DNA from: Ammoniphilus sp. YIM 78166
GTDB taxonomy: Bacteria; Bacillota; Bacilli; Aneurinibacillales; RAOX-1
Direction of reading: 5' to 3'
Assembly (NCBI RefSeq): GCF_004522215.1
Contig: NZ_SDLR01000002.1
Location: 930,001 to 994,000 of the forward strand
DNA length: 64,000 nucleotides
The position numbers were made by a program, and so were the translations under genes. Each line of letters begins with the position of its first letter. Positions within the stretch are counted from its first letter, which is position 1. The notes under the pieces were generated by a model, which saw only the letters and a list, made by a program, of their open reading frames with translations, did no database searches and had not been told where the DNA came from. Positions 9,203-18,424 of the stretch are shown here, piece after piece.

Positions 9203-9973
9203 ATGAAACGAAGTATGATGATTTGGGGCATTTCAGCGATCGTGTACCTTGTGGCCGTCATCGCAGGGTACAGCGTGTATGCCAGTAAGATTCCAACTCC
9301 GGAGCAGCATCAGCACGAGAACCACGGAGAAAGCACGACTAGTGAGGTTAAGCCAAACGTATCTTATGCGAATGGCCAAATCACCATTGAGCTAAGAGAT
9401 ATCAATAACCAGGTTCCGGAACTTGAGATTTCTCATGAGAAATGGATGCATTTTATTCTCGTGAGTTCCGATCTTAAGGAATATTACCATCTGCACCCAG
9501 CAGAGAAAAACCATGGAGTGTTTACCCAGGAGATCCATTTACCTGATGACTCTTACAAAGTATTTGTGGATATCAAACCTAAAGGCCTGCAATATAGACC
9601 AGAACCGATTGACCTTCACGTAGGTCAGGGTCATCCGGAGCACCACGATCACAACCTTAATGTAGATACAGAATTGACAAAGACCATCCATGGCCAAACG
9701 GTGGAGTTAACCACTCCTTCGTTTGAAGCGAATCAAAAGACCATCCTTCATTTTGACTTGAAAGAGGCTAAACCGGAACCTTATCTAGGGGCTTTAGGTC
9801 ATGTTGTGATCCTCGATGAACATGGAGAAAACTATATCCATGTTCACCCGGTGGCGGAGGATAAAACCGAATTTGAGACACAATTTTCGACTCCAGGTGT
9901 ATATAAACTTTGGGCAGAATTCAAGTTTGGAGAACAAGTCCATGTCTACCCGTTTGTGATCGAAGTTAGATAA
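9203..9973 (+). CDS. His-rich membrane-anchored protein of the copper locus, duplicated beta-domain
   Basis: I do not recognise a named gene. One N-terminal membrane segment (residues 5-26) is followed by a His-rich linker (EQHQHENHGES) and two similar beta-strand domains. Each domain contains a conserved His cluster: YYHLHP near residue 97 and YIHVHP near residue 214, each followed by a turn and a VFVD / LWAEF strand. A second His run (HPEHHDHN) separates them. It is 16 bases behind copA with its own GGAGG site, so it is probably copper-induced. A role as an extracellular copper-binding or copper-transfer protein is inferred from the His content and position only. Confidence 0.6.
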   Translation: MKRSMMIWGISAIVYLVAVIAGYSVYASKIPTPEQHQHENHGESTTSEVKPNVSYANGQITIELRDINNQVPELEISHEKWMHFILVSSDLKEYYHLHPAEKNHGVFTQEIHLPDDSYKVFVDIKPKGLQYRPEPIDLHVGQGHPEHHDHNLNVDTELTKTIHGQTVELTTPSFEANQKTILHFDLKEAKPEPYLGALGHVVILDEHGENYIHVHPVAEDKTEFETQFSTPGVYKLWAEFKFGEQVHVYPFVIEVR

Positions 9974-10076
9974 AGGTGATGGCTGCACTCTTCTGGCAAG
10001 AAAGTTTGGTATATAAATGGTTATTTCAACAAAAAATACCTTTGTACAACCAACGAAAACAAGGGAGGAATATGAA

Positions 10077-10523
10077 ATGACCCAGAAAGATGAAAAAATC
10101 GTCGCAGCTGCAGCAGAGGAAATGGTAGAACAAGCAGCAAAAGAAGAAATTGCTGAAGAATTAGCCCCATTACACAATCATTTATCTCAAATGCAACAAA
10201 CCTTAGGTCAACTTAATTCCGTGAATCAAATGGGAACTCAACAAATGCAGCAAAATCAACGAGGACAACAGCAAATCATGCAAGAAATGAGGGAGTTTGC
10301 AAATCAAGTACAAAGACAACAGCAGCAAACGTTCCAACAATTACAACAATCTCTTCAACAAGCAACTCAAATCTTGAACCAATCCAACCAAGCTGTTCAA
10401 TCTGTCCAGATGCTAAACCAAATGAATCAAATGATTTCTCAATCTCAACAGCAATTACAGCAGATGAGCCAGCAACAACAAAATCAACAGCAATTACAAC
10501 AAACTCAACAACAACTTCAATAA
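10077..10523 (+). CDS. Gln-rich low-complexity protein of unknown function
   Basis: Function not recognised. The 148-residue product has an acidic helical N terminus (residues 5-35, many Ala/Glu) followed by about 100 residues dominated by Gln, Asn, Met, Leu and Ser with no membrane segment or signal peptide. The heptad-like spacing of Leu/Met/Val suggests a long coiled coil. ATG 10077 is preceded by AGGGAGG; an overlapping ATG at 10072 ends after two codons. Many repeated CAA/CAG codons make the DNA repetitive, but there is no exact unit repeat. Possibly a spore-coat or phasin-like scaffold protein; this is speculation. Confidence 0.55.
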   Translation: MTQKDEKIVAAAAEEMVEQAAKEEIAEELAPLHNHLSQMQQTLGQLNSVNQMGTQQMQQNQRGQQQIMQEMREFANQVQRQQQQTFQQLQQSLQQATQILNQSNQAVQSVQMLNQMNQMISQSQQQLQQMSQQQQNQQQLQQTQQQLQ

Positions 10524-10581
10524 AATAGATCTGAGTTCTTAGTCCCGTGGCCGCCGATGGTGCTAGCGGGGTATTGTTCCG

Positions 10582-10606
10582 GAAGGCTGCCAAGGCAGCC
10601 TTCTTT
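10582..10606. terminator. Terminator between the Gln-rich gene and the kinase remnant
   Basis: Perfect ten-base stem GAAGGCTGCC / GGCAGCCTTC with an AA spacer, followed by TTTC on the plus strand. Confidence 0.7.
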
Positions 10607-10850
10607 CAATCGGTATCTGGTTGGTTATCTATTGGCAACGTGATAGTAAAAGTAGTCCCATGGTTCAGTTTAATTTTTATTTTAATAGAGCCGCCATGAT
10701 TGTTCTTCCCCAAAATCCCCTCTGCTACCGTATCTAAGACAAGCTGATTTATATGGTTAAGCTTCTGTAACCCTCCAAAATCGTCTGGTTTGATAGATGG
10801 CATATCCGATCTTTTCCCTTCAATTAAATGACAATACTCACAATAACGGG
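10606..10850 (-). pseudogene. Sensor histidine kinase remnant
   Basis: On the minus strand the last residues GGSIKIKIKLNHGTTFTITL resemble the end of a kinase ATPase domain (G2 box and final strand). The preceding LNHINQLVLDTVAEGILG looks like the beginning of a PAS sensor domain. The two are fused in frame with everything between (rest of PAS, His box, N and G1 boxes) missing. There is no plausible start with a ribosome site, and the frame runs into the marR promoter. It is a deletion relic. Confidence 0.5.
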
Positions 10851-10955
10851 TTCTGCTGCTTACAGGAATAATATTCCTTGACAGGAAATATATAAGTGAG
10901 TAATATTTGTTTTGTGTTGTGAAATATTCGCTTAACGAAATTATTAGGAGGTACA

Positions 10956-11429
10956 ATGAATCGACTACAGGAGATAGGCAGACTTCTAATTAAAGGGAAT
11001 CATAACTTTATCGCTCTAACCACCAGTGAGTTGTCGAAGTATGGCATTACCCTTCCACAGGCTGTAGTGATTGGGACCATTAAGGACAAGCCAATGACGA
11101 TTGGAGAAATAAGTAAGGCTATTGATTTATCTTATAGCACGGTTTCGGGAATCGTGGACCGCTTAGAGCGTCATGGGCTAGTCACCCGAAGACGAGATCA
11201 TCAGGACCGCCGCGTCGTATGGGTCTCCCTAACGGATCAGTTGGAACGTTTAGAGAAAGATTGTCCGATACTTAGTGAAAATTCTTTTATTGATTTTTTA
11301 TTAGAAGATCTTCAAGAGATTGATCCAGAACAGATAGAGTCTTTGTACAGCTCGCTGCAGCTAGTAAGTCAACTCCTGGAAAAGAAGCTTAAGGGATTGC
11401 AAGATAAGAGAGGGAGTGAAGTAGTGTGA
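10956..11429 (+). CDS. MarR-family transcriptional regulator
   Basis: A 157-residue winged-helix regulator. The DNA-binding part (residues 45-95) includes TIGEISKAIDLSYSTVSGIVDRLERHGLV and the wing RRRDHQDRRVVWVSLT, which is the typical MarR DxRxxxxxLT-like wing. Ribosome site GGAGG precedes the ATG at 10956. The stop overlaps the GTG start of the RND pump gene (GTGA), so it is translated with the pump and probably represses the operon until a toxic ligand binds. Ligand unknown. Confidence 0.88.
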   Translation: MNRLQEIGRLLIKGNHNFIALTTSELSKYGITLPQAVVIGTIKDKPMTIGEISKAIDLSYSTVSGIVDRLERHGLVTRRRDHQDRRVVWVSLTDQLERLEKDCPILSENSFIDFLLEDLQEIDPEQIESLYSSLQLVSQLLEKKLKGLQDKRGSEVV

Positions 11430-14400
11430 ATTTGTCTGAGTTCTCCATCCGTCGTCCGGTAACGGTTTGGATGATCCTCATCGCTATGATTATTTTTGGA
11501 ATGATCTCAATTCCTAAGATGGCGGTTGATCTTTACCCGGAATTAAATGTACCGGTTGCGGTAGTTGCGACTAGCGTGAGCGGGGGTACACCTGCTGAAG
11601 TGGAAAAACTGGTGACAAAACCAATAGAAGAAGCGCTGGGGTCAGTCGAGGGAGTCGACAAAATTTCCTCGAACTCCGTTGAAGGGGCTTCCCAAGTCAT
11701 TGTCCAATTTAAATGGGGAAAAGATTTAGATCAAGCCACTCTCGATATGAGGGATAAAGTCGATCAAATTAAGGGGATGCTGCCCGACTCGGCACGTTCT
11801 CCGCTTATTCTCAGGCTAGATCCTAACAGCCAGCCCATTATCATACTTGCCCTGAATGGGGACAAGGATTTAATGGCATTAAAAAGCTATGCAGACGATG
11901 TGATTAAGCCTCGTTTAGAAAGAGTAGCAGGAGTGGCATCCCTCTCGGTAACCGGAGGAAGAGACCGTGTGGTAGAGGTCCAGCTAGATCCGGCGAAGTT
12001 GCAAAGCTATGGGATTACACTTGATCAGGTTCGAATGGCCATCGCGGGAACCAACCTGTCTGGTGCTGCAGGTTCAGTTAGACAAGGGGAGAGCAATCTC
12101 AACATCCGAGTACAGGGAGAGTTTGAACAGATTGCAGATTTTGGATTGACCCCTATCCCCGTTGCTGGTGGAAGCATCCTATTAAAGGATATTGCAACGA
12201 TCGAAGATACATATAAGAGAATGACACAAAAGGGTTACTTTAATGGGGAACCGACTTTAGGGCTCATGGTGACCAAGGCTTCTGGGGGAAATACCGTATC
12301 CATAGCCAAGGATGTTATCAATGAAATAGAAAAACTGAAGGCCACTTTACCAACAGGAATGAATCTAACGGTAGTGATGGATAACTCGAAGTATATCAGT
12401 GACTCTATTTTTACCGTTGCGGAGCATGCCTTGCTAGGGGGCGGTTTTGCTGTTCTTATTCTCTATCTATTTTTAAATAGTGTTCGATCGACGCTTGTCG
12501 TATCGATTGTTTTGCCGATCTCTGTAATCGCCACGTTCTCGCTCATGTATTTTACAGGGCAGACGATCAATTTAATTTCGTTAAGTGGTTTATTGCTGGG
12601 GTTGGGTTCCTTGGTCGACTTTGCTGTCGTTATTCTAGAAAATATATTTAGGCAAAGGCAAGAAGGAAAAAGCATGCTGCAGGCCGCCAAGGAAGGTTCG
12701 AAGCAGGTGGGAAATGCCGTTATGGCATCGGCCTTAGCTCAGATCGTCGTATTCCTGCCGATTATTTTCGTAGAAGGTTTGGCAGCAGAGCTATTTGGCC
12801 CCCTTGCACTAACGGTTATCTTCTCACACATCGCGGCACTCGTGGTTTCTCTCATGGTCGTGCCAATGCTCAGCGCTCGTATGCTGAAGAAAATACCGGA
12901 TGAGCATATGTACCGCAGCGGCAACTATCGCGGAATCAACATAGCCGTGTGGTTTAACATTGGTTTTGAAAAGCTAGTTGATGTTTATTCTAAAGTACTC
13001 AAGTGGTCTCTTGGACATCGTAAAACCGTGCTTTCTTTAACGGTGGCGCTCTTCATTGGGGCAGGGGCTCTTGTTCCCATGATTGGAATGGAATTTATCC
13101 CGAAAATGGACCAAGGGATGCTGACCATTACGGCGAAATTACCGCCGGGTACGCGCATAGAAGAAACCGAAAAAGTCTCCCAACAAATCGAGAAAGTGGC
13201 CATGGCTACTCCTGAATTTGATATGTTATTCAACTCGGTTGGGGGAGGCGCTTCAGGTCCGATTGGAGGAGCTGCCTCTAGTAATCGAATTGAAATGTAT
13301 ATGTTCTTAGTAGATTTAAATGAACGGGAACGTTCCTCCGAAGAAGTAGTAAATGAACTGAGAGGAAAACTAAGTACCATTGCTGGTGCTGAAATCGTAG
13401 TAAAAGAGATGTCAGGAATGGATACGGGTGCACCGGTTCAGGTTAGTCTCCGCGGTGATGATTTATCCGTGCTCGAAGACATCAGCCAAATTATCGCAGG
13501 GGAAATCAGAGAAGTTCCAGGAACCGTGAATGTCGAGACTTCCTTGGATGCCAAGCAACAGGAGTTTCAGGTTCGGGTAGATCCACAGATGGCCAGTTTA
13601 TACGGACTCAATACCTCTCAAATTATGAGTGCCGTACGGACAGCTTTCGATGGGGAAAAAGCAACCACATACCGAACAGGCGAAGACGAAATCGATGTAA
13701 GAATCAAGCTTCCAGCCCAGTATACGGAAGACATCAGTTACTTAGAGAGATTACGGATTACGACCCCAGGAGGGGCCAATATTCCTTTGACGTCTGTCGC
13801 CACGTTGATCAAAGAAGATGTGCCACAAACGATTAAACGAGCGAATCAGACCAAAGAGGTACAGGTTTCTGGTGACATTTTCGGCCGTGATTTAGGATCG
13901 ATTATGAGAGATGTGCAAGCCAAGATAGACCAAATTAAACTTCCAGAGGGCTACTACGTGCAAGTAGGCGGACAGAGTGAAGACATGGCTGAATCCTTCA
14001 CAAGTTTGGGCTTAGCTATGCTTCTGTCGATTGTGCTGGTTTATATGGTCATGGCCGCTCAGTTTGAATCCTTATTAAGCCCATTTATCATCATGTTCTC
14101 CATCCCTCCTACCTTTATTGGGGTCGTGGCGGGTCTTCTGATCATGGATACGCCTCTTAGCGTCATGGCGCTAATCGGTTATATCCTGCTTATTGGGATC
14201 GTAGTAAATAACGCGATCGTGTTAATTGACTTCGTAGATCAATTAAGGAGAGAAGGAGTCGAGCGAAACCAAGCGATCTTAAAAGCGGGTCCTATCCGTT
14301 TGCGTCCGATTCTGATGACGACGCTATCCACGATTCTGGCCATCTTGCCTTTAGCCTTTGGCGGAGGATCCGGTAATGAAGGTCAGGCGCCAATGGCGAT

Positions 14401-14545
14401 TGTCGTAGCATTCGGTTTAAGTTTTTCTACCATTATTACCTTGATTTTGATTCCGGTCGTCTATACGTTATTTGATGATATGAAACAAAAATTAAAGAAG
14501 CGCAGATCAAAGAAAACTAGTCCGGAACCAAGTGTTCAGGCTTAG
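11426..14545 (+). CDS. RND-family efflux transporter (SwrC/AcrB type)
   Basis: A 1039-residue resistance-nodulation-division pump, about the length of Bacillus SwrC. The N terminus FSIRRPVTVWMILIAM, two large extracytoplasmic loops, and twelve predicted membrane segments in two halves (around residues 10-30, 330-545, 870-1020) are typical of the HAE-1/AcrB superfamily. Conserved stretches LILYLFLNSVRSTL and VVNNAIVLIDF are visible. It uses the proton gradient to export amphipathic compounds. Starts with GTG overlapping the regulator stop; the adaptor follows. Confidence 0.92.
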   Translation: MNLSEFSIRRPVTVWMILIAMIIFGMISIPKMAVDLYPELNVPVAVVATSVSGGTPAEVEKLVTKPIEEALGSVEGVDKISSNSVEGASQVIVQFKWGKDLDQATLDMRDKVDQIKGMLPDSARSPLILRLDPNSQPIIILALNGDKDLMALKSYADDVIKPRLERVAGVASLSVTGGRDRVVEVQLDPAKLQSYGITLDQVRMAIAGTNLSGAAGSVRQGESNLNIRVQGEFEQIADFGLTPIPVAGGSILLKDIATIEDTYKRMTQKGYFNGEPTLGLMVTKASGGNTVSIAKDVINEIEKLKATLPTGMNLTVVMDNSKYISDSIFTVAEHALLGGGFAVLILYLFLNSVRSTLVVSIVLPISVIATFSLMYFTGQTINLISLSGLLLGLGSLVDFAVVILENIFRQRQEGKSMLQAAKEGSKQVGNAVMASALAQIVVFLPIIFVEGLAAELFGPLALTVIFSHIAALVVSLMVVPMLSARMLKKIPDEHMYRSGNYRGINIAVWFNIGFEKLVDVYSKVLKWSLGHRKTVLSLTVALFIGAGALVPMIGMEFIPKMDQGMLTITAKLPPGTRIEETEKVSQQIEKVAMATPEFDMLFNSVGGGASGPIGGAASSNRIEMYMFLVDLNERERSSEEVVNELRGKLSTIAGAEIVVKEMSGMDTGAPVQVSLRGDDLSVLEDISQIIAGEIREVPGTVNVETSLDAKQQEFQVRVDPQMASLYGLNTSQIMSAVRTAFDGEKATTYRTGEDEIDVRIKLPAQYTEDISYLERLRITTPGGANIPLTSVATLIKEDVPQTIKRANQTKEVQVSGDIFGRDLGSIMRDVQAKIDQIKLPEGYYVQVGGQSEDMAESFTSLGLAMLLSIVLVYMVMAAQFESLLSPFIIMFSIPPTFIGVVAGLLIMDTPLSVMALIGYILLIGIVVNNAIVLIDFVDQLRREGVERNQAILKAGPIRLRPILMTTLSTILAILPLAFGGGSGNEGQAPMAIVVAFGLSFSTIITLILIPVVYTLFDDMKQKLKKRRSKKTSPEPSVQA

Positions 14546-14560
14546 AAGGGAAGGGAATAG

Positions 14561-15874
14561 ATGAAGACCAACCGAGTAATTTTGATCTCAATGCTAGCTG
14601 TCTCCGTTGCCTTAACAGCTTGTACAAAAACTGAGCCTGTCATACAAACGGCAGAAGAACAAGTGGTTCCGGTTCAGGTAGAAAAGGTAGTAGAGGGATC
14701 CATTGAGGTACGAGCATCCATCACAGGAAAACTATCACCAGATGAGGCCGTCGATGTTTCGGCCAAAGTCTCCGGAAAGATTCAAAAGATCCACGTGTCC
14801 ATGGGGCAGTTCGTTCAGCAGGGGGACGTTCTTTTTACCTTGGATCAAACGGATCTTGTTAATAGTGTAAAACAGGCGGAAGCAGCCTATCGCGCAGCTG
14901 TAGCCGGCTTAAAACAAACAGAAAGCAATGCAGTACAAGGAATTGAACAGGCGGAATCGGCGGTAACGCAATATAAAAATGCCATCACCCAAGCACAAAT
15001 CGCCGTAACACAGCAAGAGCAAGCTTTGCAAGATGCCCTCACGGCCGAGCAACGCACGCGTCAGCTGCATACGGCAGGCGCCGTATCGAATGCTGAGCTC
15101 GAGCGAGTGGAAACAGCTTTGAAAAATACACAATTAGCCCTAGAAAATGCACGCACGACCTTGGAAAATACTCAGTCTAACTATGAGAATGCCACAAGAA
15201 GTCTAGAACGTGCCAACAATAAGATTGCAGTAGAAGTGGGGAAAGCGTCCGTGGACCAGTCCCGAGTGGCTTTGGAAAATGCTCGAAGTCAGCTGGCTAA
15301 CGCTACCGTAACCGCCCCGATCTCCGGTTTGGTCTCGATCGTACATGGTTCCACAGGACAAATCGTCGGTCCCCAGGTACCGGTCATTAGTATGGCTCGC
15401 ATGAATCCAGTGAAAGTAAAAACGAATGTTTCGGAGCAGGAGTTAACTAAAATTCAAGTAGGCAGTGACGTCAATGTGGAAATCCCCTCTTTAAATCAAC
15501 AAATTGCGGCCAAGGTTACGGCTGTAAGTCCTTTCATGAATAACGATGTAAAAGCTTATCCCGTTGAAATGAGTATCCCGAATCCGAACCATGAACTAAA
15601 GGCGGACATGGTAGTGCATGTGCGTTTTGGCTCTGGCAGTGGGGATAAACTAGCTTTAATCCCTCGTAAAGCTCTGATAGAGGAACAAGGCAAGCGCTAC
15701 GTCTATAAGCTGGATGAAGATCGCGTGGCAAAAGTAGAAGTCGTCACAGGAACGGAAACGAGCGATCAAATTGAAATTAAAGAAGGGCTCCGTGTTGGAG
15801 ATCAAGTCGTGGTAAAAGGTCAGACACTGCTAGTCGATGGTGTAAAAGTGGAAATCCAGGAAAATGCACAATAG
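14561..15874 (+). CDS. RND efflux adaptor lipoprotein (HlyD/MFP family)
   Basis: Membrane-fusion-type adaptor that works with the preceding RND pump. The signal peptide ends in the lipobox LTAC, anchoring it to the outer face of the membrane. The lipoyl-like half motifs (SGKIQKIHVSMGQFVQQGDVLFTL and ATVTAPISGLVSIVHGSTGQ, split here by family convention) flank a long coiled coil rich in Ala, Gln and Glu (residues 105-235). The C-terminal half shows the beta-barrel and membrane-proximal strands. RBS GAAGGGAAGGGAA. Last gene of the operon. In a Gram-positive it cannot reach an outer membrane, so it probably assists the pump at the cell surface. Confidence 0.9.
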   Translation: MKTNRVILISMLAVSVALTACTKTEPVIQTAEEQVVPVQVEKVVEGSIEVRASITGKLSPDEAVDVSAKVSGKIQKIHVSMGQFVQQGDVLFTLDQTDLVNSVKQAEAAYRAAVAGLKQTESNAVQGIEQAESAVTQYKNAITQAQIAVTQQEQALQDALTAEQRTRQLHTAGAVSNAELERVETALKNTQLALENARTTLENTQSNYENATRSLERANNKIAVEVGKASVDQSRVALENARSQLANATVTAPISGLVSIVHGSTGQIVGPQVPVISMARMNPVKVKTNVSEQELTKIQVGSDVNVEIPSLNQQIAAKVTAVSPFMNNDVKAYPVEMSIPNPNHELKADMVVHVRFGSGSGDKLALIPRKALIEEQGKRYVYKLDEDRVAKVEVVTGTETSDQIEIKEGLRVGDQVVVKGQTLLVDGVKVEIQENAQ

Positions 15875-16139
15875 CTAAAAAGAATTAAACATACCCAGCC
15901 GGTATCTTCCGGTGATGTGTCTTTGCATTGGCTATGCAGCAAGGGCACCAAGGCCTTCTTTGCGATTACCGATGGAGGAGATCGTCATAGAGGAAACCTT
16001 TTGATGAATAGGAAATACGAAATAACAGCCCGAGGGAAGGGGCTGTTATTTAGTATTTCCTTATTGAGAGTAATAACCATGTTAAGGTTTGGAACAATAA
16101 TGTTGTTACTTATTCAAAGGTAAAGGGAGATTAATAACC
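15875..16139. other. Intergenic region after the RND operon
   Basis: The first 130 bases are relatively GC-rich with no convincing gene or known riboswitch. The terminator at 16011-16060 follows, then an AT-rich leader with the AAAGGGAG site of the next gene. Confidence 0.5.
16011..16060. terminator. Long symmetric terminator hairpin
   Basis: Stem GGAAATAC-(G)-AAATAACAGCCC paired with GGGCTGTTATTT-(A)-GTATTTCC. About 20 base pairs with a short loop, usable on both strands. Confidence 0.8.
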
Positions 16140-16997
16140 ATGGACAAAGAGATGGAATATGGCAGTGATTACAAGTTTATTCCTGCAACTTCCGTAGGGA
16201 GCGGCCTAGGCTTGGAGATCCTTCCCGATTTGTATTGCCATACGATTCAAATTGTTAACATTTGTTTAGTTGGAAACCCTGAGACGAAGGACTTTGTCTT
16301 GATTGATGCAGGAATGCCTGAATCAGCGAATGAAATTATTTCTGTTACGGAAGAGCGTTTCGGTTCGAATAGCCGCCCAAAAGCCATCATCTTAACCCAC
16401 GGTCATTTCGATCATGTGGGAGCCATTATCGAATTAGTCGAACATTGGGATGTTCCTGTATACGCGCATGAATTAGAGTTACCTTTCCTGACTGGACAAA
16501 TGAGTTATCCAGAACCAGACCCCACCGTAGAAGGGGGGATGGTAGCCAAGATGTCCCCCCTATTTCCGAATCAGCCAATTCATTTAGGAAATCATGTACA
16601 AATGCTTCCATCTGATGGTAGTGTCCCTGAGTTGCAAGGTTTCCGTTGGATCCATACACCGGGGCATACACCGGGACACGTAGCCTTCTTTAGAGAAGAA
16701 GACCGTTCCTTGATTGCAGGTGATGCGTTTGTGACTGTCAAACAAGAGTCACTCTATAAGGTTCTCACACAAAAGCTGGAAATTAGTGGACCCCCAAGAT
16801 ATCTAACAACGGATTGGCAAGCAGCCTGGGAATCGGTTAGAAAATTAGAAGCATTGAGACCAACGGTCGCAGTTACTGGTCATGGACTGCCTATGTCAGG
16901 GGAAATGTTATCGAGTAGCTTAAACAAGCTAGTAAATGAATTTGACCGTATCGCCATTCCGGACTACGGAAAATACGTGAATACCCATAAACATTAG
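16140..16997 (+). CDS. Metallo-beta-lactamase-fold hydrolase
   Basis: Zn-dependent hydrolase of the glyoxalase II-like group. The metal motif HGHFDH is at residues 87-92, a second His lies in HTPGHTPGHVAFF, the Asp ligand in LIAGDAF and the last His in VTGHGLP. The length of 285 residues is normal. Substrate cannot be told from sequence; such stand-alone proteins include thioesterases, lactonases and quorum-quenching enzymes. It appears monocistronic: terminators precede and follow it. A distant relative with HQDVDH lies at 62903. Confidence 0.85.
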   Translation: MDKEMEYGSDYKFIPATSVGSGLGLEILPDLYCHTIQIVNICLVGNPETKDFVLIDAGMPESANEIISVTEERFGSNSRPKAIILTHGHFDHVGAIIELVEHWDVPVYAHELELPFLTGQMSYPEPDPTVEGGMVAKMSPLFPNQPIHLGNHVQMLPSDGSVPELQGFRWIHTPGHTPGHVAFFREEDRSLIAGDAFVTVKQESLYKVLTQKLEISGPPRYLTTDWQAAWESVRKLEALRPTVAVTGHGLPMSGEMLSSSLNKLVNEFDRIAIPDYGKYVNTHKH

Positions 16998-17009
16998 TGC
17001 AGATAGGTT

Positions 17010-17041
17010 ACCGACCTGATAAGAGGGTCGGTCTTTTTCTT
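17010..17041 (+). terminator. Terminator after the MBL-fold gene
   Basis: ACCGACC / GGTCGGT stem with a nine-base loop followed by CTTTTTCTT. Confidence 0.85.
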
Positions 17042-17070
17042 ATATTTCGTCGCGTTTGGGTGGAAATTTG

Positions 17071-17157
17071 TTCGGGAAGCTTGGAGGGCATCAAACGATG
17101 GTTTTGGTGCCCAGATTCGGGCTTCGGGAGGCTTGAAGGGAATCAAGCGATGGTCTT
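17071..17157. repeat. Imperfect direct repeat pair, about 34 bases each
   Basis: TTCGGGAAGCTTGGAGGGCA (17071 on, continuing TCAAACGATGGTTTT) recurs at 17123 as TTCGGGAGGCTTGAAGGGAA (continuing TCAAGCGATGGTCTTT). About 28 of 34 bases match, with a 52-base period. The first copy can also fold as GGGCATCAAA / TTTTGGTGCCC. Function unknown. Confidence 0.6.
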
Positions 17158-17191
17158 TTACCTATAAAATTAACTAAGTTATAGCTTCGTA

Positions 17192-17220
17192 TTGACCAAA
17201 CCGGCAATATGAAGTAAAAT
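17192..17220 (+). promoter_or_regulatory. Sigma-A promoter of psuK-psuG with overlapping dyad
   Basis: TTGACC, 17-base spacer, TAAAAT. An inverted repeat CTTC-N-TATTG ... CAATA-N-GAAG (17185-17214) overlaps the spacer and may be an operator for the HTH domain fused to PsuK. Confidence 0.6.
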
Positions 17221-17314
17221 CAAACAAGAGTTTAGTTTATGAACAAAAGTTTAATGGATGAAATCCCTACTGATTACGAACCACAAGATTAAAGTAATCT
17301 GATGAGGTGAGTTT

Positions 17315-18424
17315 GTGCCTGAAAAATTATCGGAGAAAGAGCAATTAATTTTAGACCTAATAAAAAAGAATCCCTATGTTTCTCAGCAAGAGCTTGCGGA
17401 AGTATTAGGATTATCAAGGCCCTCTATTGCAAATATTATTTCTGGTTTAATTAAAAAAGGAGATATTTTAGGCAGGGCGTATATTTTGAATGAATCACAA
17501 CATGTTATTTGTATCGGTGGGGCCAATATTGACCGGAAATTCCATATCAAAGATAAGGTACAGCTAGGTACATCCAATCCGGTTTATGCTACTCAAAACG
17601 CAGGCGGAGTGGCACGGAATATTTCTGAAAACCTAGGCAGGCTAGGGATGGAAGTCTCATTAATATCGGCAAGCGGCCTCGATAATGACTGGTCATTTAT
17701 AGATGAATCATCCTCTCTTTACGTGAACCTAGAAACCGTGACCCAATTCCCTGAAAAATCAACAGGTTCTTACACAGCTGTATTAGACTCTAAAGGGGAA
17801 TTAGTGATTGCGTTAGCGGATATGGAAGTGTATGAGGCGATTACACCTGATTTAATCCTAAAACATGAGATCTTACTCAGCCGATCCAAATGTATCATTG
17901 TCGATTTAAACTGTCCAAAAGAAACGATTCAGTTCTTATGTCAATTCTCAAAGACTCATGATTTACCCATTTTCTTAATACCCGTATCTGCCCCCAAGAT
18001 GAATCGATTACCAGATGAATTAGAGGGTGTTACCTGGCTCATTACGAACCGAGATGAATCTGAAGCTTATTTTAATACTGAAATCAGAAATGTGGAAGAT
18101 TGGGAGAACGCTATAAAGAAGTGGCTGTCATTAGGAATATCGAATGTTGTTATAACGAATGGAAAAGAAGGATCCATGATCGGGAATAAGGAAGAGGGAA
18201 TTTTTCATGTTCCATCCATTGTAGCCAATGAAATCGTGGATGTCACGGGAGCCGGAGACGCTTTTTCCTCCGCTGTGATTTATTCTTGGTTAGAAGGTAA
18301 AACATTAATTGAAATTGCCAAGTCCGGAAGTATTAATGCTTATAAAACACTGCAATCACCGTATACCGTCCGGCAAGACTTATCAGCAGTACAACTACAA
18401 AAAGACATGGAGGAAGTATCATGA
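17315..18424 (+). CDS. psuK: Pseudouridine kinase (PfkB family) with N-terminal HTH
   Basis: Phosphorylates pseudouridine to pseudouridine 5'-phosphate, the substrate of the next gene product. Residues 1-60 form a winged helix-turn-helix ([19 protein letters not shown]). Residues 65-365 form a ribokinase fold with the first PfkB motif around [12 protein letters not shown] and the second, [12 protein letters not shown], carrying the catalytic Asp. The 369-residue length fits the HTH-fused version common in Bacillales. Starts with GTG behind GAGGTGAG. The stop overlaps the psuG ATG (ATGA), so the pair is co-translated. The HTH may let the enzyme regulate its own operon. Confidence 0.85.
   Translation: MPEKLSEKEQLILDLIKKNPYVSQQELAEVLGLSRPSIANIISGLIKKGDILGRAYILNESQHVICIGGANIDRKFHIKDKVQLGTSNPVYATQNAGGVARNISENLGRLGMEVSLISASGLDNDWSFIDESSSLYVNLETVTQFPEKSTGSYTAVLDSKGELVIALADMEVYEAITPDLILKHEILLSRSKCIIVDLNCPKETIQFLCQFSKTHDLPIFLIPVSAPKMNRLPDELEGVTWLITNRDESEAYFNTEIRNVEDWENAIKKWLSLGISNVVITNGKEGSMIGNKEEGIFHVPSIVANEIVDVTGAGDAFSSAVIYSWLEGKTLIEIAKSGSINAYKTLQSPYTVRQDLSAVQLQKDMEEVS

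Larger units (their letters stand above)
10524..10955. other. Intergenic region before marR
   Basis: Contains the terminator at 10582 and the kinase relic. The last 90 bases are AT-rich with an imperfect dyad TTCG-CTTAA-CGAA at 10927-10939 just before the GGAGG of marR, a possible MarR operator. No other structure seen. Confidence 0.5.

Noticed and set aside
10260..10520. CRISPR-like or satellite repeat from recurring CAACAA/CAGCAA
   Set aside because: Explained by Gln codons in a coding frame; no regular spacer or repeat length.
15890..16000. Cyclic-di-GMP (GEMM) or other riboswitch-like fragment with ATTACCGATGGAGG
   Set aside because: Only the terminal piece resembles the motif; the conserved ACGCAAAGC core and paired stems are absent on both strands.
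15917..16123. 68-codon plus-strand frame after the RND adaptor
   Set aside because: It reads straight through the long terminator stem and has no ribosome site.
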